In this document: positions 32,747-44,755 of the stretch, piece by piece
Layout of the letters: each line of letters starts with the position of its first letter
Numbering within the stretch: position 1 is the first letter of the stretch
NCBI GenBank assembly: GCA_000827495.1
Contig: KN817523.1
Coordinates: 234,912 to 298,911 of the forward strand
Reading direction: 5' to 3'
From: Hypholoma sublateritium FD-334 SS-4
Taxonomy: Eukaryota; Basidiomycota; Agaricomycetes; Agaricales; Strophariaceae
Length of the DNA: 64,000 bases
Translations under genes and position numbers: made by a program
Notes under the pieces: generated by a model
What the model was told of the DNA's origin: nothing
The model's input: the letters and a program-made list of their open reading frames with translations, nothing else
The model's database searches: none

Positions 32747-34758
32747 ATGCGCAAATCAAACAGGAATAACTCCTCCGGCCAACTGCGTGCGCACTCGCGC
32801 TCGTCGTCTGCCACCCGCCTCGGCGCAAACCTTCAGTTCACCGCCGCGGCACCGCCAGCGGCCGTCGCACCCGCGAAGAAAACCGGTGCGCATGATGTGC
32901 GTCCCCTTTCCCTTATCGTTGTCCCCCACTGCGCCGGGCTGTGCCCGTGTTGTACGCTGCGCTGAGCTGTGGCGACCCCTGCGACGGGCAGGGTCTGCCC
33001 GCGGCCTACCTATTTTTACTATCGCTATCAAGACTGACACACATCGACTCACAGGCGCACCCCCCTACAACCAAACAGCCTCGCGCGGCTCTTGCGCAGC
33101 GCACGTCCTCACGCGAGCAGCTCGCCAAGCGGATGCAGCCCCTCGCCCCGCACCCACATCAGCAGCCGCATGCCACCACCGGCCGCGGGGCCGCTTTTGC
33201 GCTCGCGCCTGCGCAGAAGGACAAGGATAAGCGCGTGGCACCGGCCGAGGACGACGACGACGAGTGGGAGTCGAGCGAGAGCGGCGCAGCGACGCCTGCG
33301 TCGGGCTCGGACACCGCGTCCGAGGAGGGCGTCGGTGCGGCGCTGCTCGGCGTCGATGTTGATGTTCTCCCCCCCCCTCAGGTGGCTGCGGCTAACGCAG
33401 GTGGCGGAGCAGCCGCACGCGCGCGCCGCGATGAGGCGGAGCGCCAGGCGTATATGCAGCACCAGCTCGCGGTACAGCAACATCAGAAGGAGGAGCACGC
33501 ACGGCACATGCAGCAGCAGCAGCAGCAGCAGATGTACCTGTTACAGCAGCAGCAGCAAAGGCGCCAGGAAGAGAGCGCCGCCGCCGCCGCCGTGCACCAA
33601 CAGCAGCAGCAGCCGCGGCAGCTGGGCCCTCAAGAGCAGTACGCGCTGCAGCAGCAGTACCAGCAGCGCCAGCAACAGGCGCTGCAGTATCAGCAGCAGC
33701 AACAACAACAACAACAACAGCAGCAGAAGCAGCAGCAGCAGCAGCAGTACCAGCAGCAGCACCCGCCACAGGTCCAGACCGGCTTCCCCATCAACGACGC
33801 GGGACTGCTCCGCGTCAACACCGCACGCCCCGCCGATTTCGAGCACGCAATAAGGGCCGCGGCCGTCCAGCACCACCTCCCACCACCCCAACACCACCAC
33901 CCGCACCAACAACTTCACCAGCTACATGCACAACATACGCAGGTGCAAACCGCACACCAGCCCGTGCGCCAGCAAGCATACGCCGAACCCGACCGCCACC
34001 CACCTACATCGCGCACTACCACCACCGCCCCTGCCCTCGTCGAATCCGCCGCACCACAGTCCCCCACCAGCGAGCCGAACGAGGCGCGGCACAGCCCGCG
34101 CCCAAAGCGCCACTCGCGCCCGCCGTCGACGCACTCAGTGCGCTCCGACCACGCGCTGCGCCCGCACCCGCTCTTCCGCGGGATATCGCACGGAGGCCCA
34201 CACGCCGCCGCTGCCGCGCCGCCGCTCGCACCGCTCGCCGTGCCCCCCGCGAGCGCCGCGCTCCCTGCGCTCTCTGCGTCGCCGGAGCATGCCGCGCTGC
34301 GGTCGGCGTCGCCTCCCGTGAGCCTGCGCAGCGCAGGCGGGATGAGTGAGCCTATGGGCGCCAGTGCAAGGCGGAGGCTATCACTGTCGTCGCTGCGCTC
34401 GACGGCGGACTCGCTCCCGCATGCTGCGGGGCCCGGGGTGCCGCTCTCCCCGTGGGCCGAGCGCGCGCGCACGCTGTCGACGCTAAGCGGCGTCGGCATG
34501 GGGCTAGGATTGGGGGGCGGGACGAGCGCGCGAGCAGCCCTTGCGGGCCTGCCTGGGGGTGCGACGCGGCCGGCGTCGCCGCCGACGGTCGCATTCTTCC
34601 CGCCCGTGAACCCGCACGCGCACGTGGAGGCGATCCACCCGCTGCTGCCCGGGCCGTACCTGCACAACCACCTGACGGTGCTCGCACGGCGGACGCCGAT
34701 CCGCGAGTCGTTCGACCGCGTCGTGCGCGCGAAGAACGCGGTGCGCGCGGGAGTGTAG
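32747..34758 (+). CDS. Glutamine-rich low-complexity protein, possibly DUF3295-like
   Basis: ATG 32747 (MRKSNRNNSSGQLRAHSRSS), exon 1 to GAT before GTGCGTCCCC, then an intron to CACAG at about 33,053 and one long exon to 34758. Visible parts are a basic/serine N-terminus, an acidic block with EDDDDEWESSESGAATP, a polyglutamine region coded mostly by CAG and CAA (about 33,470-33,775, residues roughly 190-290), histidine/proline-rich stretches, a serine-rich middle, and a conserved-looking end HLTVLARRTPIRESFDRVV. The DEWESSESG block and the end recall fungal DUF3295 proteins linked to nitrogen/TOR signalling, but this is from memory of pattern only. Probably cytosolic or nuclear and mostly disordered. 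Confidence 0.7.
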
Positions 34759-35103
34759 GTGATGATGCTGTTTCTAGTTAAATTTTATGGATACTTTGTT
34801 TTGTTATGAGCGTACACTTTGTACTACCCTACTACTTATTGATGTCGCCCGTGTCTGACTTACTTTTTCGAACTACTTAAATAATACGTACTACGTGTTG
34901 TAGCACTGCGAATCTAACTTGTGCATTTTATCTATCGCCGCAGCGGTGAACACGACTGCACGGGCAGGGCCGTCCAAAATAGGCGCGCCACGCACGCACG
35001 TAGCGGCGCGTGACCTCGAGTGAGTCGCCGGCGGGTTCAACGTCACGCCCGCTGCTCGCTGCACCTCCTCCCTCCTCCCTCCTCCATCACCTCGCCCAGT
35101 ACC
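34759..35103. other. Intergenic, promoter side of GOT1
   Basis: AT-rich 3' region of the preceding gene, then GC-rich sequence with CCTCC repeats just before the GOT1 start. No gene seen. Confidence 0.4.
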
Positions 35104-35878
35104 ATGTGGCTCACGGACGCACAGAGTCAGTCGCTGCTCCCCGCCAGCTGCCCGCCACACTGACCCCCTCCGCAGAAATCGGCGTCGCGCTGACGACGTT
35201 CGGCGCGCTCTTCATGCTCCTCGGCGTCATGCTCTTCTTCGACGGCGCGCTCCTCGCTCTGGGAAACGTGTGTCCCCTTCCCTGGCCCTACCCGCTTCGC
35301 AGACCACACTGTCACTAACACCACCCCCGCCCGCAGATCTTGTTCGTCTCCGGGCTGACGCTCATCATCGGGCCCCACAAGACGTTCTACTTCTTCGCGC
35401 GCAGGCAGAAGCTACGTGGCACGGTCTGCTTCCTAGGCGGAATCGTACTCGTCTTCGCAAAGTGGCCGTTCACGGGCATGGTCATCGAGACGTTCGGGTT
35501 CCTCAACCTCTTTGGGTGCGCCTTCCTCCTGTTCAACCACGTATGTCCAGCCGTGCTGACGCCGTCCGCCGTCCGTTCTTTCTCCATGCCTGCATTCCCC
35601 GCTGTGTTCGCCTTGCCCGCCTGCCTATGTGTTGTCTCGCCACGCCGACTCACCCGCCGTGCCACCCCGGCTCGCCGCCCGCAGCGACTTCTTCCCGGTC
35701 GTCATAACCTTCCTGCGGCAGCTCCCGTTCATCGGCACTTTCCTCTCTCTGCCATACATCGCCGGCGTGAGTCCCTGCCCGCGGAGGCCCTATTCTCACC
35801 GCATTCTCAGTGCTCACTCAGCTTTTCTCCCGCTAGGCCGTCGACCGGGTCGCCGGGTCGCGCACGTCCGCCGTCTAG
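35104..35878 (+). CDS. GOT1: Golgi transport protein GOT1
   Basis: Small four-helix membrane protein acting in ER-Golgi and Golgi traffic. ATG 35104; exon 1 ends MWLTDAQ+A before GTCAG, and exon 2 completes KIGVALTTFGALFMLLGVML. Next exons give ILFVSGLTLIIGPHKTFYFF and GTVCFLGGIVLVFAKWPFTG, then DFFPVVITFLRQLPFIGTFL and SLPYIAG. The last exon, VDRVAGSRTSAV, ends in TAG at 35876-35878. Length is about 140 residues with four hydrophobic segments, the family norm. It converges with the sugar-transporter gene; the stop codons are 122 bp apart. Confidence 0.92.
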
Positions 35879-35999
35879 TCTCGGCTCGCTCTAAAATAGC
35901 GTTCCTATACTCGTACTGTTAAGCGAATATACAATTTATTTTCAGCTGCGTTGGTGTCTACATGCGTATATTATGTGTGTGCCGTTTTCAGATCAACTA

Positions 36000-38521
36000 T
36001 CAGGCGGCGACGTGCACAAGCGCGGGCGCGTCGGTGCGCTCGACCTCCTCCACGCTACCCTTCGTCTCGTCCTTCTCGTGGTCCACGCTGCCCACCGCAC
36101 CGCCCGTCTTCGCCCCCGCCTCCGCGGAGCCGTTGTGCTCCCGCGTGTCGAGTACGACCTCCTCGACATTCCGCACACGGAAGCCGCCCTTGCGTGTCTG
36201 GTCGAGCACCAGGCCTCTGTGGTCACAGATGATAAATCAGTCAGCCCAGCGGCGGGGGAAAGCAACAAGAGGGAAAGAGCACGTACAGTGCATAGAGCGT
36301 CATCGCGGCGTACCCCGAGAACGGCACGAGGTACGACCGCCGCGTCGACACCCTGTCCGCGACGGACGCCTGCGCGGGCGGGTACCACGCGCCGCCGCCG
36401 ACGCCCTGAGCAAAAATAAGAGTGCGTGGGCGTGTCAGTCTGCGTTTACTGGAAATAGCAGCGGCACACGCCCGCGGTCGTGGGCGCGCGCCGACATATA
36501 TGGCGCGCGGGACGCACCATCACGATGAGCCCCGAGCCCTGCTTCGTGTGCACTCCCAGGCCCTTGGTGCCGAGCGTAAAGATGCACTGGCGGGCGGCAG
36601 CCGGTGGGCGGGGAAGGACAGCGTGGGCGCACCCGTCCGTCAAACATGCATGCAGAGGCAATCAAAAATGAAGAAATGGAAGATGTGGATGGTTGTGTGA
36701 GTGCTCGCGCGGTGCTGCCAAGGTGGGATGATGGGACGCACGGGGTAGCAGATCGACTCGAAGAAGAAGAGCGCGAAGAGGCAGCCCACGCCCGCTGCCC
36801 CGGGGGCAAAGGAGACGCTGAGGGAGAACACGCAGCACCCGACGCCGTACAGCGTGAGCAGCAGCGCGGGGTCGACGAAGTTGAGGACAAGCACGCCGAC
36901 GAAGCTGGGTATGAATTTATTTATTTAAGCAGCCGGTCAATCAGTGCGAAGAAAGAAAAAAGAAGCACGCACCGCCCAAACGTGAACGTCATTTGGCAGA
37001 ACGAGAACAGCTGGCTCGCGCGCGACTCCGAGATGCCGATCCCCTGCTCGTTGATGTAGTTCACCGCGAGCGCCGCGACGCCAACCTGCGCCCCCCTGTC
37101 CATATAAAGAATCATAAATTTAAAATACGACACGCCATCCGCGTAAGGAAAAAAGGTAAAGGGCGACGTACACATAAGCGGTCTGCGCGACGAACCCGAA
37201 CAAGCAGCGCCACTGGCGCCAGAACGACTCCGGCGCCTCAGCCTCGCCCGTTGGCGCGATCTGCTGCAGGATGTACTCCTCTTCGATCTCGGGCAGCGCG
37301 CAGAAGCTGACCCATCGGTAGGCCGTCAGTCCTCACCACCCACGCATATAATAATAAACAAAACAAGCGCACTAGAAGAGGATATTGAGTACTACGCCGA
37401 GGCCCGCCACGGCGAGGTACACCCTACGCAATATCAACCGTTAGCCACTACCTGCAAAATAATAACAGGAAGGGTGGCGCACCACTGCACGGTGTGCAAG
37501 CTCGTCGCGTTCGCGCCCTGGAAGAACCAGCGCGACGCGATGAGTGGGCCCGCGAACGACGCGACGCCCTGGAAACCCTGGCTGAAATTGAGCCGCGCGG
37601 CGGCGTACTGCGGCGAGCCGAGCACTGCGATGTACGAGTTCGCGGCGACCTCGAGCGTCGACAGGCCGCATCCTGTACGCGCATTAGATTTCGTCTCGGG
37701 AATCCAGGAGGGAATCCGCTCCCGGGAGGGGAATCGCGCACCGATGACGAACGTACACCCCACGAACCCGCCGTACTTCTCGAACCGTGCCGACGGCCAG
37801 AAGAACACGGCGCCTGAAATGGGCAAACACGCATGCCGGAGACGGAGCAGCGGTCAGCGCGCGGTACGGACAAGGCGGGGATGGAGCGGGCACGCACCGA
37901 GGCTATATAAAGTGAGCCCGAGGTGGATACCGACCTGCCATAGCGCGCTAAATTAGCCAGGGAGCGTGCGTGCGCGCGTGTGTGCTTACCTTGTACCCGT
38001 ATTTTCGCATCTTTGCGATAGTAATATCGTTCAGTCAGCCCACGGTCAGTACGGGCGAACGGGCACGGGCAACGCACGATTATGCCTGCGCAAGGCGACC
38101 ACACTAGGTACGCGCCGAAGTACGCGAGCTGGAGGAGCGTGCTCCGCGTCTTGTCGATCCCGAAGACGACCTGGAAGTGTGCATTCAGCACGTCGAGAAG
38201 CTACACAAAAAACACACGTCAGCGTCCGCCCCCGTCTGGAGCGCAGAAACTGCATGCTCACGCCGTAGGCAAAGCCCCCTGTTATGGTTAGACACAGAGA
38301 TACAATCAGTCCCGGGTTGCAACGAGGACGCGTTCTCGCCGCAACTCACAGGTAAAGAAGAGGGACGTGACGAGGCCGAAGGCAAACGCCCATTGACTTC
38401 TGGTTAGTTGTGACCCTACGTGTATCAAGAGAATGGCGTCAGATGGCAGCTGATTCCCGCAAGAGCGACCAATGCGCGCACCTGTGAGGGGCACGGAACT
38501 CGTAGCTGCTCGCCTGCCCAT
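36000..38521 (-). CDS. FucP/glucose-galactose-type MFS sugar transporter
   Basis: Predicted plasma-membrane sugar (proton) symporter of the FucP group. The gene has at least ten exons. Successive pieces read FAFGLVTSLFFTWGFAYG, LLDVLNAHFQVVFGIDKTRS, LQLAYFGAYLV, VFFWPSARFEKYGGFVGCTF, GLSTLEVAANSYIAVLGSPQ, AARLNFSQGFQGVASFAGPL, VGVAALAVNYINEQGIGISE, FCQMTFTFGR and FFESICYPV. The NAHFQ, TLEVAANSYI and LNFSQGFQG motifs are typical of FucP-like transporters. The C-terminal tail is charged and ends ALVHVAA at 36000. The first exon and start (ATG 38521) are uncertain because the phase to the FAFG exon could not be closed convincingly. Several introns are about 80-150 bp. Confidence 0.85.
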
Positions 38522-39076
38522 GAAGTTTTGCCGTCACAGTCGCTGGAGTCAGAAGTCTTGCCAGAAAGGAAGACGTTGGTTCTCGTCGGAGCAAGCTAGC
38601 ACCACTATTTGACTGCGCGAGGAAGCCCCGACTCCGCCAGAGTTCCACATTCGCTAAGCCCCAAGGCGAGCCAAAGGACAGAAGCTTGGGAGAAGCCCCA
38701 TGAAGCACAAGTGTTTTTAGCCCAGATCTATCACAAGGCCAGAAATTGGGGGCGAGGCTCGCAGAAAATAGAGAATGTGGAGAAAAGAAGCCATTTACGA
38801 GTCGCCTTCTTTCCCGTATGCTTGTTATTTTTGTGTTTCTACTGAGTGGTTGTAAGGAAAGAGCAGGCACCCGCCGTGATCCCATGGTGTCGCCCGGCCC
38901 GCCCAACCCCCGGCTTGCGCATGCCGGCGCCCGCGACTCGCTCGCGCCTGCTACGCTCCCCCACCACCGCCACGCACGCGCGCATCTATCTCCATTCCCC
39001 GCTGAACGCGCGCCGCCTTTCCCCCGCGTCAAGCGCCCTCGCCGAACCTCTTATCAACCGCCCGCGATCCCTATCG

Positions 39077-40094
39077 ATGGTGCACGAAATTTTCGCGCAC
39101 GCACTCGGGGTGCGTCCACCGCCTTTTGCGGATAACGCGCAACCTTATGCGCCCCTTAGCGTTCCTACGCCCCAGTAAAAGCGCGCCACCCCACTGAGGG
39201 CCGCCGCAAGTGGCGTCTTCGCGCGCTATACGAAGCCTGGCCAGCCCTGCCCGCGTTTCAGCCTGCGAACTTCACCTCTCCCGGCCCCCCTGCCGCTGCC
39301 CAGCCGCAGTCCGACGACGCGGACCCAATGGACGAATTCCTTGCGGACGGCGAGCTCGGGATCCTCGTCCGCACGGACTTCAGCGACGAGCCCGCGTGGG
39401 AGGCATTTGCGCAGAAAGTACGCGACGCGCAGGCGGACCTCGTCGCGGAGCTCGCGTCCGGCGGCGGGGACGCCGACGCCGACGTGCCCATGGACGACGC
39501 GCAGCCATCCGCCCCCGTGGGCGAGCCCTCCACGTCTGCAGCGTCCGCCCCTGCTGCGGACTCCGACGACGATGCAGACTCCGACACCGACTCTACAACC
39601 ACGCCGGACATCATATCGATCCTCGACCCGTCTGACCCCGCCGAGCGCTCACGCTTCAATGGCATCTCCAACCTGACTGCGCTGCGCCTATTCAACGACG
39701 TTGACATCCGTCCTGCGCCTGCCCCACCCGCAGGGATCAAGCGCGTCTCTCCTCCGAGTCCGCTGGTCGACCAGGGAGGGTGGCAGGAAATCTACACGGG
39801 AAAGACGCTTTGGATATACGATGCACGCTCGAATGTCGACGAGTGCGCACGACTTGTGAGTCAAGAGGGAGATTTCTATGGAACCGCAACGTGAGCAACA
39901 TACACTACTACTCTCACTCATTGCAGTACGATCTAATTTTGACTAGCGGAGACAGCTGGCGCGCTCGAGCTGCCCACATACCGGAAATGCAGTTCAGCAT
40001 GATCTACCAAGGTATGAAGATAGACTTTAACGGATTAGACAAGTACGATTGGAGCGAGAGAGCACGTAATCTCGCAGAATGCACTACTCTTTGA
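39077..40094 (+). CDS. Acidic protein of unknown function
   Basis: ATG 39077 gives MVHEIFAHALG, spliced at GTGCGT to CTTAG with RSYAPVKARHPTEGRRKWRL. The second exon holds LRALYEAWPALPAF, an acidic part (MDEFLADGELGILVRTDFSD) and ADSDDDADSDTDS, ending DECARL before GTGAGTC. The last exon starts YDLILTSGDSWRARAAHIPE and ends NLAECTTL at 40094. About 300 residues, no membrane segment, no domain I recognise. The splice phases fit well, so the gene itself is fairly sure. Its 3' end converges with RACK1. Confidence 0.7.
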
Positions 40095-40400
40095 AATAGG
40101 AAAACTATTTTCTCTCAGCTTCAATGATCTTCAATTCCAATCACAAACTAATGTTCAACGTTGAAAAATACCTCTACATAAAGCGTCTGAGCATCAAGTG
40201 TTTGTGGCAGTCTCAGAAAGGAGCCAAGGTTTCAGAGGCTGGGTTTCCGAGACTGGCTTTATGGTACATCTTTGAAATCCAGACGCGTCTTACTCGCTTC
40301 TGACAGTGATGGGTTTTTGGCAAGTTTTTTTGGAATTTGCAAGTACAACAAGTAAGAAAACGCTCTCGTAAGCCTCCCTCTCGTAAATACATGAAGGTTT

Positions 40401-41689
40401 TTATGAGGTGACAGTCCAGACACGGAGCTGGTTATCAGTGAACCCAGCGAAGAGAGTCTGGCCATCGGCCGACCAGGCGATGGACACACACTCGGGTTGT
40501 CTGGCATCGTCGCCAACATCAGTGTATGCAGGCTTGAGCTCGTCAACAATCGACCTAGAAACGAAGAGATAAGAGAGGGCCTCGTGAAGGGTTTTACAAT
40601 AACATACTTGCTCTCAAGATCAAAGATCTTGACACAGCTGGCGGTAGCAGCGCAGAGCCAGTAACGGTTGGGAGAGAAGACAAGAGCGTTGACAACATCA
40701 CCGGCCTCAAGGGAGTACAGGTGCTTGCCCTCGTTCAAGTCCCAGAGCATGGTGATGCCGTCCTTGCCACCGGAGGCAGCGAGCGAACCATCAGGGGAGA
40801 CGGAGACGGTGTTGATGTAACCGGTGTGTCCGTAGTGGTTGGTCTTCAACTTGAACTTGGAGAGTTCCCAGACCTAGGAACATGAGTAAGCACATAGTTC
40901 AAGTCGTCATTGACGGTTAAAAGGGCGTCAGAGATCTTGGTGGAAGTGTTGTCTCATTGAGTTTTAAGCTCTCTGAAGTAGCAAATATATCGTTGATGCA
41001 TCATACGCGAGGGGGAATAGAAAAATGAATGGGATAGAAAAGATGCTCACCTTGACAACCTTGTCCCATCCGCAGGAAACGATGACGGGGTTCAAGACGT
41101 TGGGGCTGAATCTGACGCAGGAAACCCTGTGAAGATTATTGAACCCTGTCGCGACGCCGGAGAGATAACGCGACTCACCACTCGGTGTGGCCCTCCTCCT
41201 TGATGTCATATTTGCACTCTCCAAGGGTGTTCCAGAGCTTAATCGACCTGTCACGGGAGCCGGAGACGATCTGCCTGTTGTCGGCGCTGAAGCTGACGGA
41301 GAGGACGTCGGAGGTGTGGCCGACGAAGCGGCGGGTCGTGAGGCCGGTGTTCAGGTCCCAGAGACGGAGAGTGTGGTCCCAGGAGGACGACAGCGCGAAT
41401 TGGCCGTCGGAAGAGATAACAACATCCGACACGAAGTGGTTGTGGCCGTGGAGGATGCGCTTGGGGTACCCGTACGAGTCTTCGTCGCGCGTCAATTGCC
41501 AGACGATGATAGTCTTGTCTGGTGGTATTTTGAAATGATCAGATTCCAAGTACAAAATACACAAATGAAGCTGGCCGTACCCCGCGAAGCGGTCAAGATC
41601 ATGTCCGGGTTCTCAGAGGACGTGGCAATGGCGGTGACCCATCCCTTGTGGCCCTCCAGCGAGCCGAGGAAACGCAACGATTCAGTCAT
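40401..41689 (-). CDS. RACK1: RACK1/Cpc2 guanine-nucleotide-binding beta-like protein
   Basis: Seven-bladed WD40 scaffold protein on the 40S subunit; acts in translation control and signalling. ATG 41689 starts [22 protein letters not shown] repeats are visible in order: [129 protein letters not shown] and the last blade ending LRVWTVTS with TAA at 40401-40403. At least five introns. The intron between VVK and VWELS (about 40,875-41,048) carries a U24 snoRNA. Length about 315 residues, the family norm. Confidence 0.95.
40925..41008 (-). ncRNA. snR24: U24 C/D-box snoRNA in a RACK1 intron
   Basis: On the minus strand the intron contains a C-box-like ATGATGC (41004-40998), the guide ATATTTGCTACTTCAGA, an internal AATGAGACA, the second guide CACCAAGATCTCTGA with box D CTGA at 40931-40928, and a terminal stem GCGT/ACGC. 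The guide sequences are those known from yeast snR24/U24, which directs 2'-O-methylation of large-subunit rRNA and also lies in an intron of the RACK1 orthologue ASC1. The C box ends in C instead of A. No CDS overlap. Confidence 0.9.
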
Positions 41690-43125
41690 TTTGTTTTGGG
41701 TGAGTTAGACGACGACAAGCTTGCCCTCCAAAGCTGCCTCCATGTCACGATGTCACGCAGGCAGCCACTGTGACCTGTGACTGTACAGTTACCGGCAATC
41801 TCCCGTTAGCGCTCGCCAAGCACCTCGCACCCCTTCGAACTCCTCTCAGCGGCAATTCAGCCCACACTCTAAATTTTATGTGTCCTTCCAGCTGAAACTA
41901 TACAGTCTAGTGCCTCTCAAATCAATTTTTTCCTCCAAAACACCATTTGACGTCTTTTTCGTAATTGGTATCCACCAACCGACGGTGAACCCCCAAACTT
42001 GCGTGTATCTTTAGCACCATGAGGACCCTCAAGGAACTGATCAAGTAACACAACATAGTTTAAAGCACAATCTTTCAACCCAGTTAGTCGCCATAGACGG
42101 AGGGAACAACGGTCTTGCTCGCCCATCATCTATGCTCAGAGTGCCGAGTGACTAATATACGTCCATACTCAACTCAACTTACAGAGCCAAGGCAATCGTT
42201 TACCACTTCGAGCGTCTGTGAGGCCACTTTTCGTGAGCGTTTCTTACTTTGCGCCACGAATGAAGCTTTTGAAGCGTGGTACAAATTTGGCAATAGGGTA
42301 GCCACTTTGGGAAATGATACACAGGGCTCGACGTCTCGCCACAAGATCAAAAGGATACAGCAATAAAGTTTACTATAGACTGCGAATATTTTATTCCGCT
42401 ATATTCCTGCAATATGCACTGGACCGTGTGTCTGCAGCTTCCACTCCATGAGGGCCCTCCAGACCAATCGTACGACTCGTTGAGGTGGCCTCGAATCAGT
42501 AATCTTATTCGAGAAGTTTTACTTGCCATCAGAAACGAGTTGTACCTCTGATTCTTGACTTCTGCTCCTTATCTCCTGGTAACTTTAACTGTACCGTTTC
42601 ACCACTGGAGTACTGAAGTATCATCAATTTCCAGCATGATTGCGACAACTTCGAGACTCAAGTGCTAATTTGGTGCTAATATTACAAAAAAAAGTTCCCA
42701 GTTGGCCAGTACCTACCAAGCGCCTACCGGAAATCATCAGCCCAAAAAATGCCTATCCTATTAATTCGGGAACATTTGTCTCCGAGCTTGGCATAGATCC
42801 AGTGATAAGGTTAACAGCATGTATGGTTCCATTGACGATACTACTCTACTGACGTACTTACTTTGAACGCACTTAAATTCAAAGATGCGAGTTGCAACCC
42901 GCACAAATCCGGTACACATGAACTACTGATAAAGGAAGAGTAATTGCCTCTTTTCAGTCGTCCAGAACACCACAGTCACATGCTCTAATGATGTTTTGGC
43001 TAATCTTGGTCTATTTCAGATGCCGTTATCTCTAATCTTCTTACCCCCCCCGCTATAAGAGTCAACCTCCGACTGTTGAACTAACGCCGCCGAGCTCCCG
43101 CAATCTCCCCGCCTTTTAATACAAA
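41690..43125. other. Intergenic, nothing supported
   Basis: Divergent promoters of RACK1 and the nucleoside hydrolase lie at the two ends; the rest (about 41,900-42,900) has only short frames. A minus-strand piece at 41,917-42,129 is weakly protein-like but unplaced. A C-run (43,043-43,051) lies just before the hydrolase. Confidence 0.4.
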
Positions 43126-44700
43126 ATGCCTATCCCGGTCATAAGTAAGGAAGAAAACATTTGCCAATCTATCATGTTCTGATATTCTGGCCTTTCATGA
43201 TCAGTTGATACAGATCCCGGCGTGGACGACACCATCGCGATGTTTGTGTCGATTGTCACTTGTCCGTTATCATGTTTGACAATTTGAATCGAATCAAGTT
43301 TACTCGCGATAGCTTCGCCTGAGCTGGAGATTTTATCATACACTGTGTCCTACGGTAGGAATCCTTTGATTTCTGCTCGGCTATATTCTCAAGCTGACGA
43401 CGTGGAACCTAAGGCAATACAGACATTGACGCCTCCTAGTCAGCTTTTCCAATTTTGCATCTATATTTGACCTCACCATTTTTCCAGTATCAATTTATTT
43501 AAGGTTTATCAGAGCATTGAGCGCCATTTAGCCCAGCATCCCACACAAAAAGACCGATTTCCCAATTTTGATCTGAAACGCAAGCCGATCCTGGCGAAAG
43601 GCAGCGCGGGCCCACTCGAAGGTGACCTGCATAGTGCGCAATATTTCCACGGCAGGTCGTCAGGTCTATCTGCACATTATATATGCACATGCTCATTCAA
43701 TTAACAGAGATGGACTGGGTGATATCACAAACCGTCACCCTGAGCTGTCCGTGGAGAGTCCTCCCGACCTCCACCCGTACCTTGAGCTATCAAGCCGGAA
43801 TGCCGTTGAGGTCTCTCTTGATATTCTAAGGTCCAAGCCCTCTAGAAGCGTCACGTACATCGCGCTCGGCCCTCTCACAAATCTGGCCTTGATGATGCGT
43901 GCCGACAGCCAGCTCGTAACAGACCGCATCGGCCGTGTCGTGTGTATGGGAGGCGCTCTCGACGTGCCCGGCAACACCAGTCCTATGGCGGAATGTGAGC
44001 TGGCAGCTGACTGGACCCCAAAGCAACCTGACCGAATTTCAATTGATAGTCAACTTCTTCGCCGACCCGTTCGCTGTCAAGGAGTTGCTGATATCTACCG
44101 AGCTACATAAAGGCTTGCCACGGGACCGATTTTTGCTACTTCCGCTTGACATAACGACGCCTCATGAGCTTCCTTTCCCCTTTTACAAGACAGTTGTGGA
44201 TCCAGCTTTTGACACTTCAGCGCGACCTTCCCTTGCGGGGGAGAAATCTCCCCTTGTTCACTTTACCAGCTCGTTTTTAGAAAGGACAAGGGAAGTCATG
44301 ATCCAGTTCGGCAAAGACGCGATGGAATTGCATGACATCGTGGCGGTATGGTGTGCTATCGAAAATCCGCCGTTTGCTGACAACGAGCCGATGACGTTGG
44401 CTCCCGGATGGAAAGGAACTAGTCGAGTGTTTGACATAGAGAGGTTTGCTGCGCCATTTCTAAACAAGCATTAATTGACTTATATTTATCTCAAGAACTG
44501 GCGACCTTACTCGCGGAATGCTGGTGACCGATAGAAGGGAAGACGAGTCTGCCTTCCCGTTAGGCTCAACCAGATCTGAAGCGCAAAGAGAGCCAAACGA
44601 GACGTTCAATAAGGAGGTTCCGGGCGTATTTTGCATCAGTGAGACCCCTGGCCCTACCGTGTTGCTGAAGTTGTTGACCCAGAGGGTATGGGGTAATTAA
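43126..44700 (+). CDS. Inosine-uridine-type nucleoside hydrolase
   Basis: Hydrolyses the N-glycosidic bond of ribonucleosides in purine/pyrimidine salvage. ATG 43126; exon 1 MPIPVI joins IDTDPGVDDTIAMF, which holds the signature DTDPGVDD that binds calcium. Further exons read SPELEILSYTVSYG, GNTDIDAS, YINLFKVYQSIERHLAQHPT, the long exon from DGLGDITNRHPE with SVTYIALGPLTNLALMM and VVCMGGALDVPGNTSPMAEF, then NFFADPFAVKELLISTELHK and ELHDIVAVWCAIENPPFADN. The last exon is TGDLTRGMLVTDRREDE to VWGN at 44700. Seven or more introns all close in frame, giving about 400 residues with the family order complete. Probably cytosolic; no signal peptide. Confidence 0.92.
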
Positions 44701-44755
44701 ACGCCAGAGTTGGCATGATTTTCCAGTGGCTTTTACATGCTTCTAGTACTGTTCT

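Noticed and set aside
32427..33230. 267-codon plus-strand frame before the glutamine-rich gene
   Set aside because: Covers 5' UTR-like sequence and the first intron of that gene in another frame; the spliced model from 32747 is better.
33915..34667. 250-codon minus-strand frame
   Set aside because: Antisense shadow of the glutamine-rich gene.
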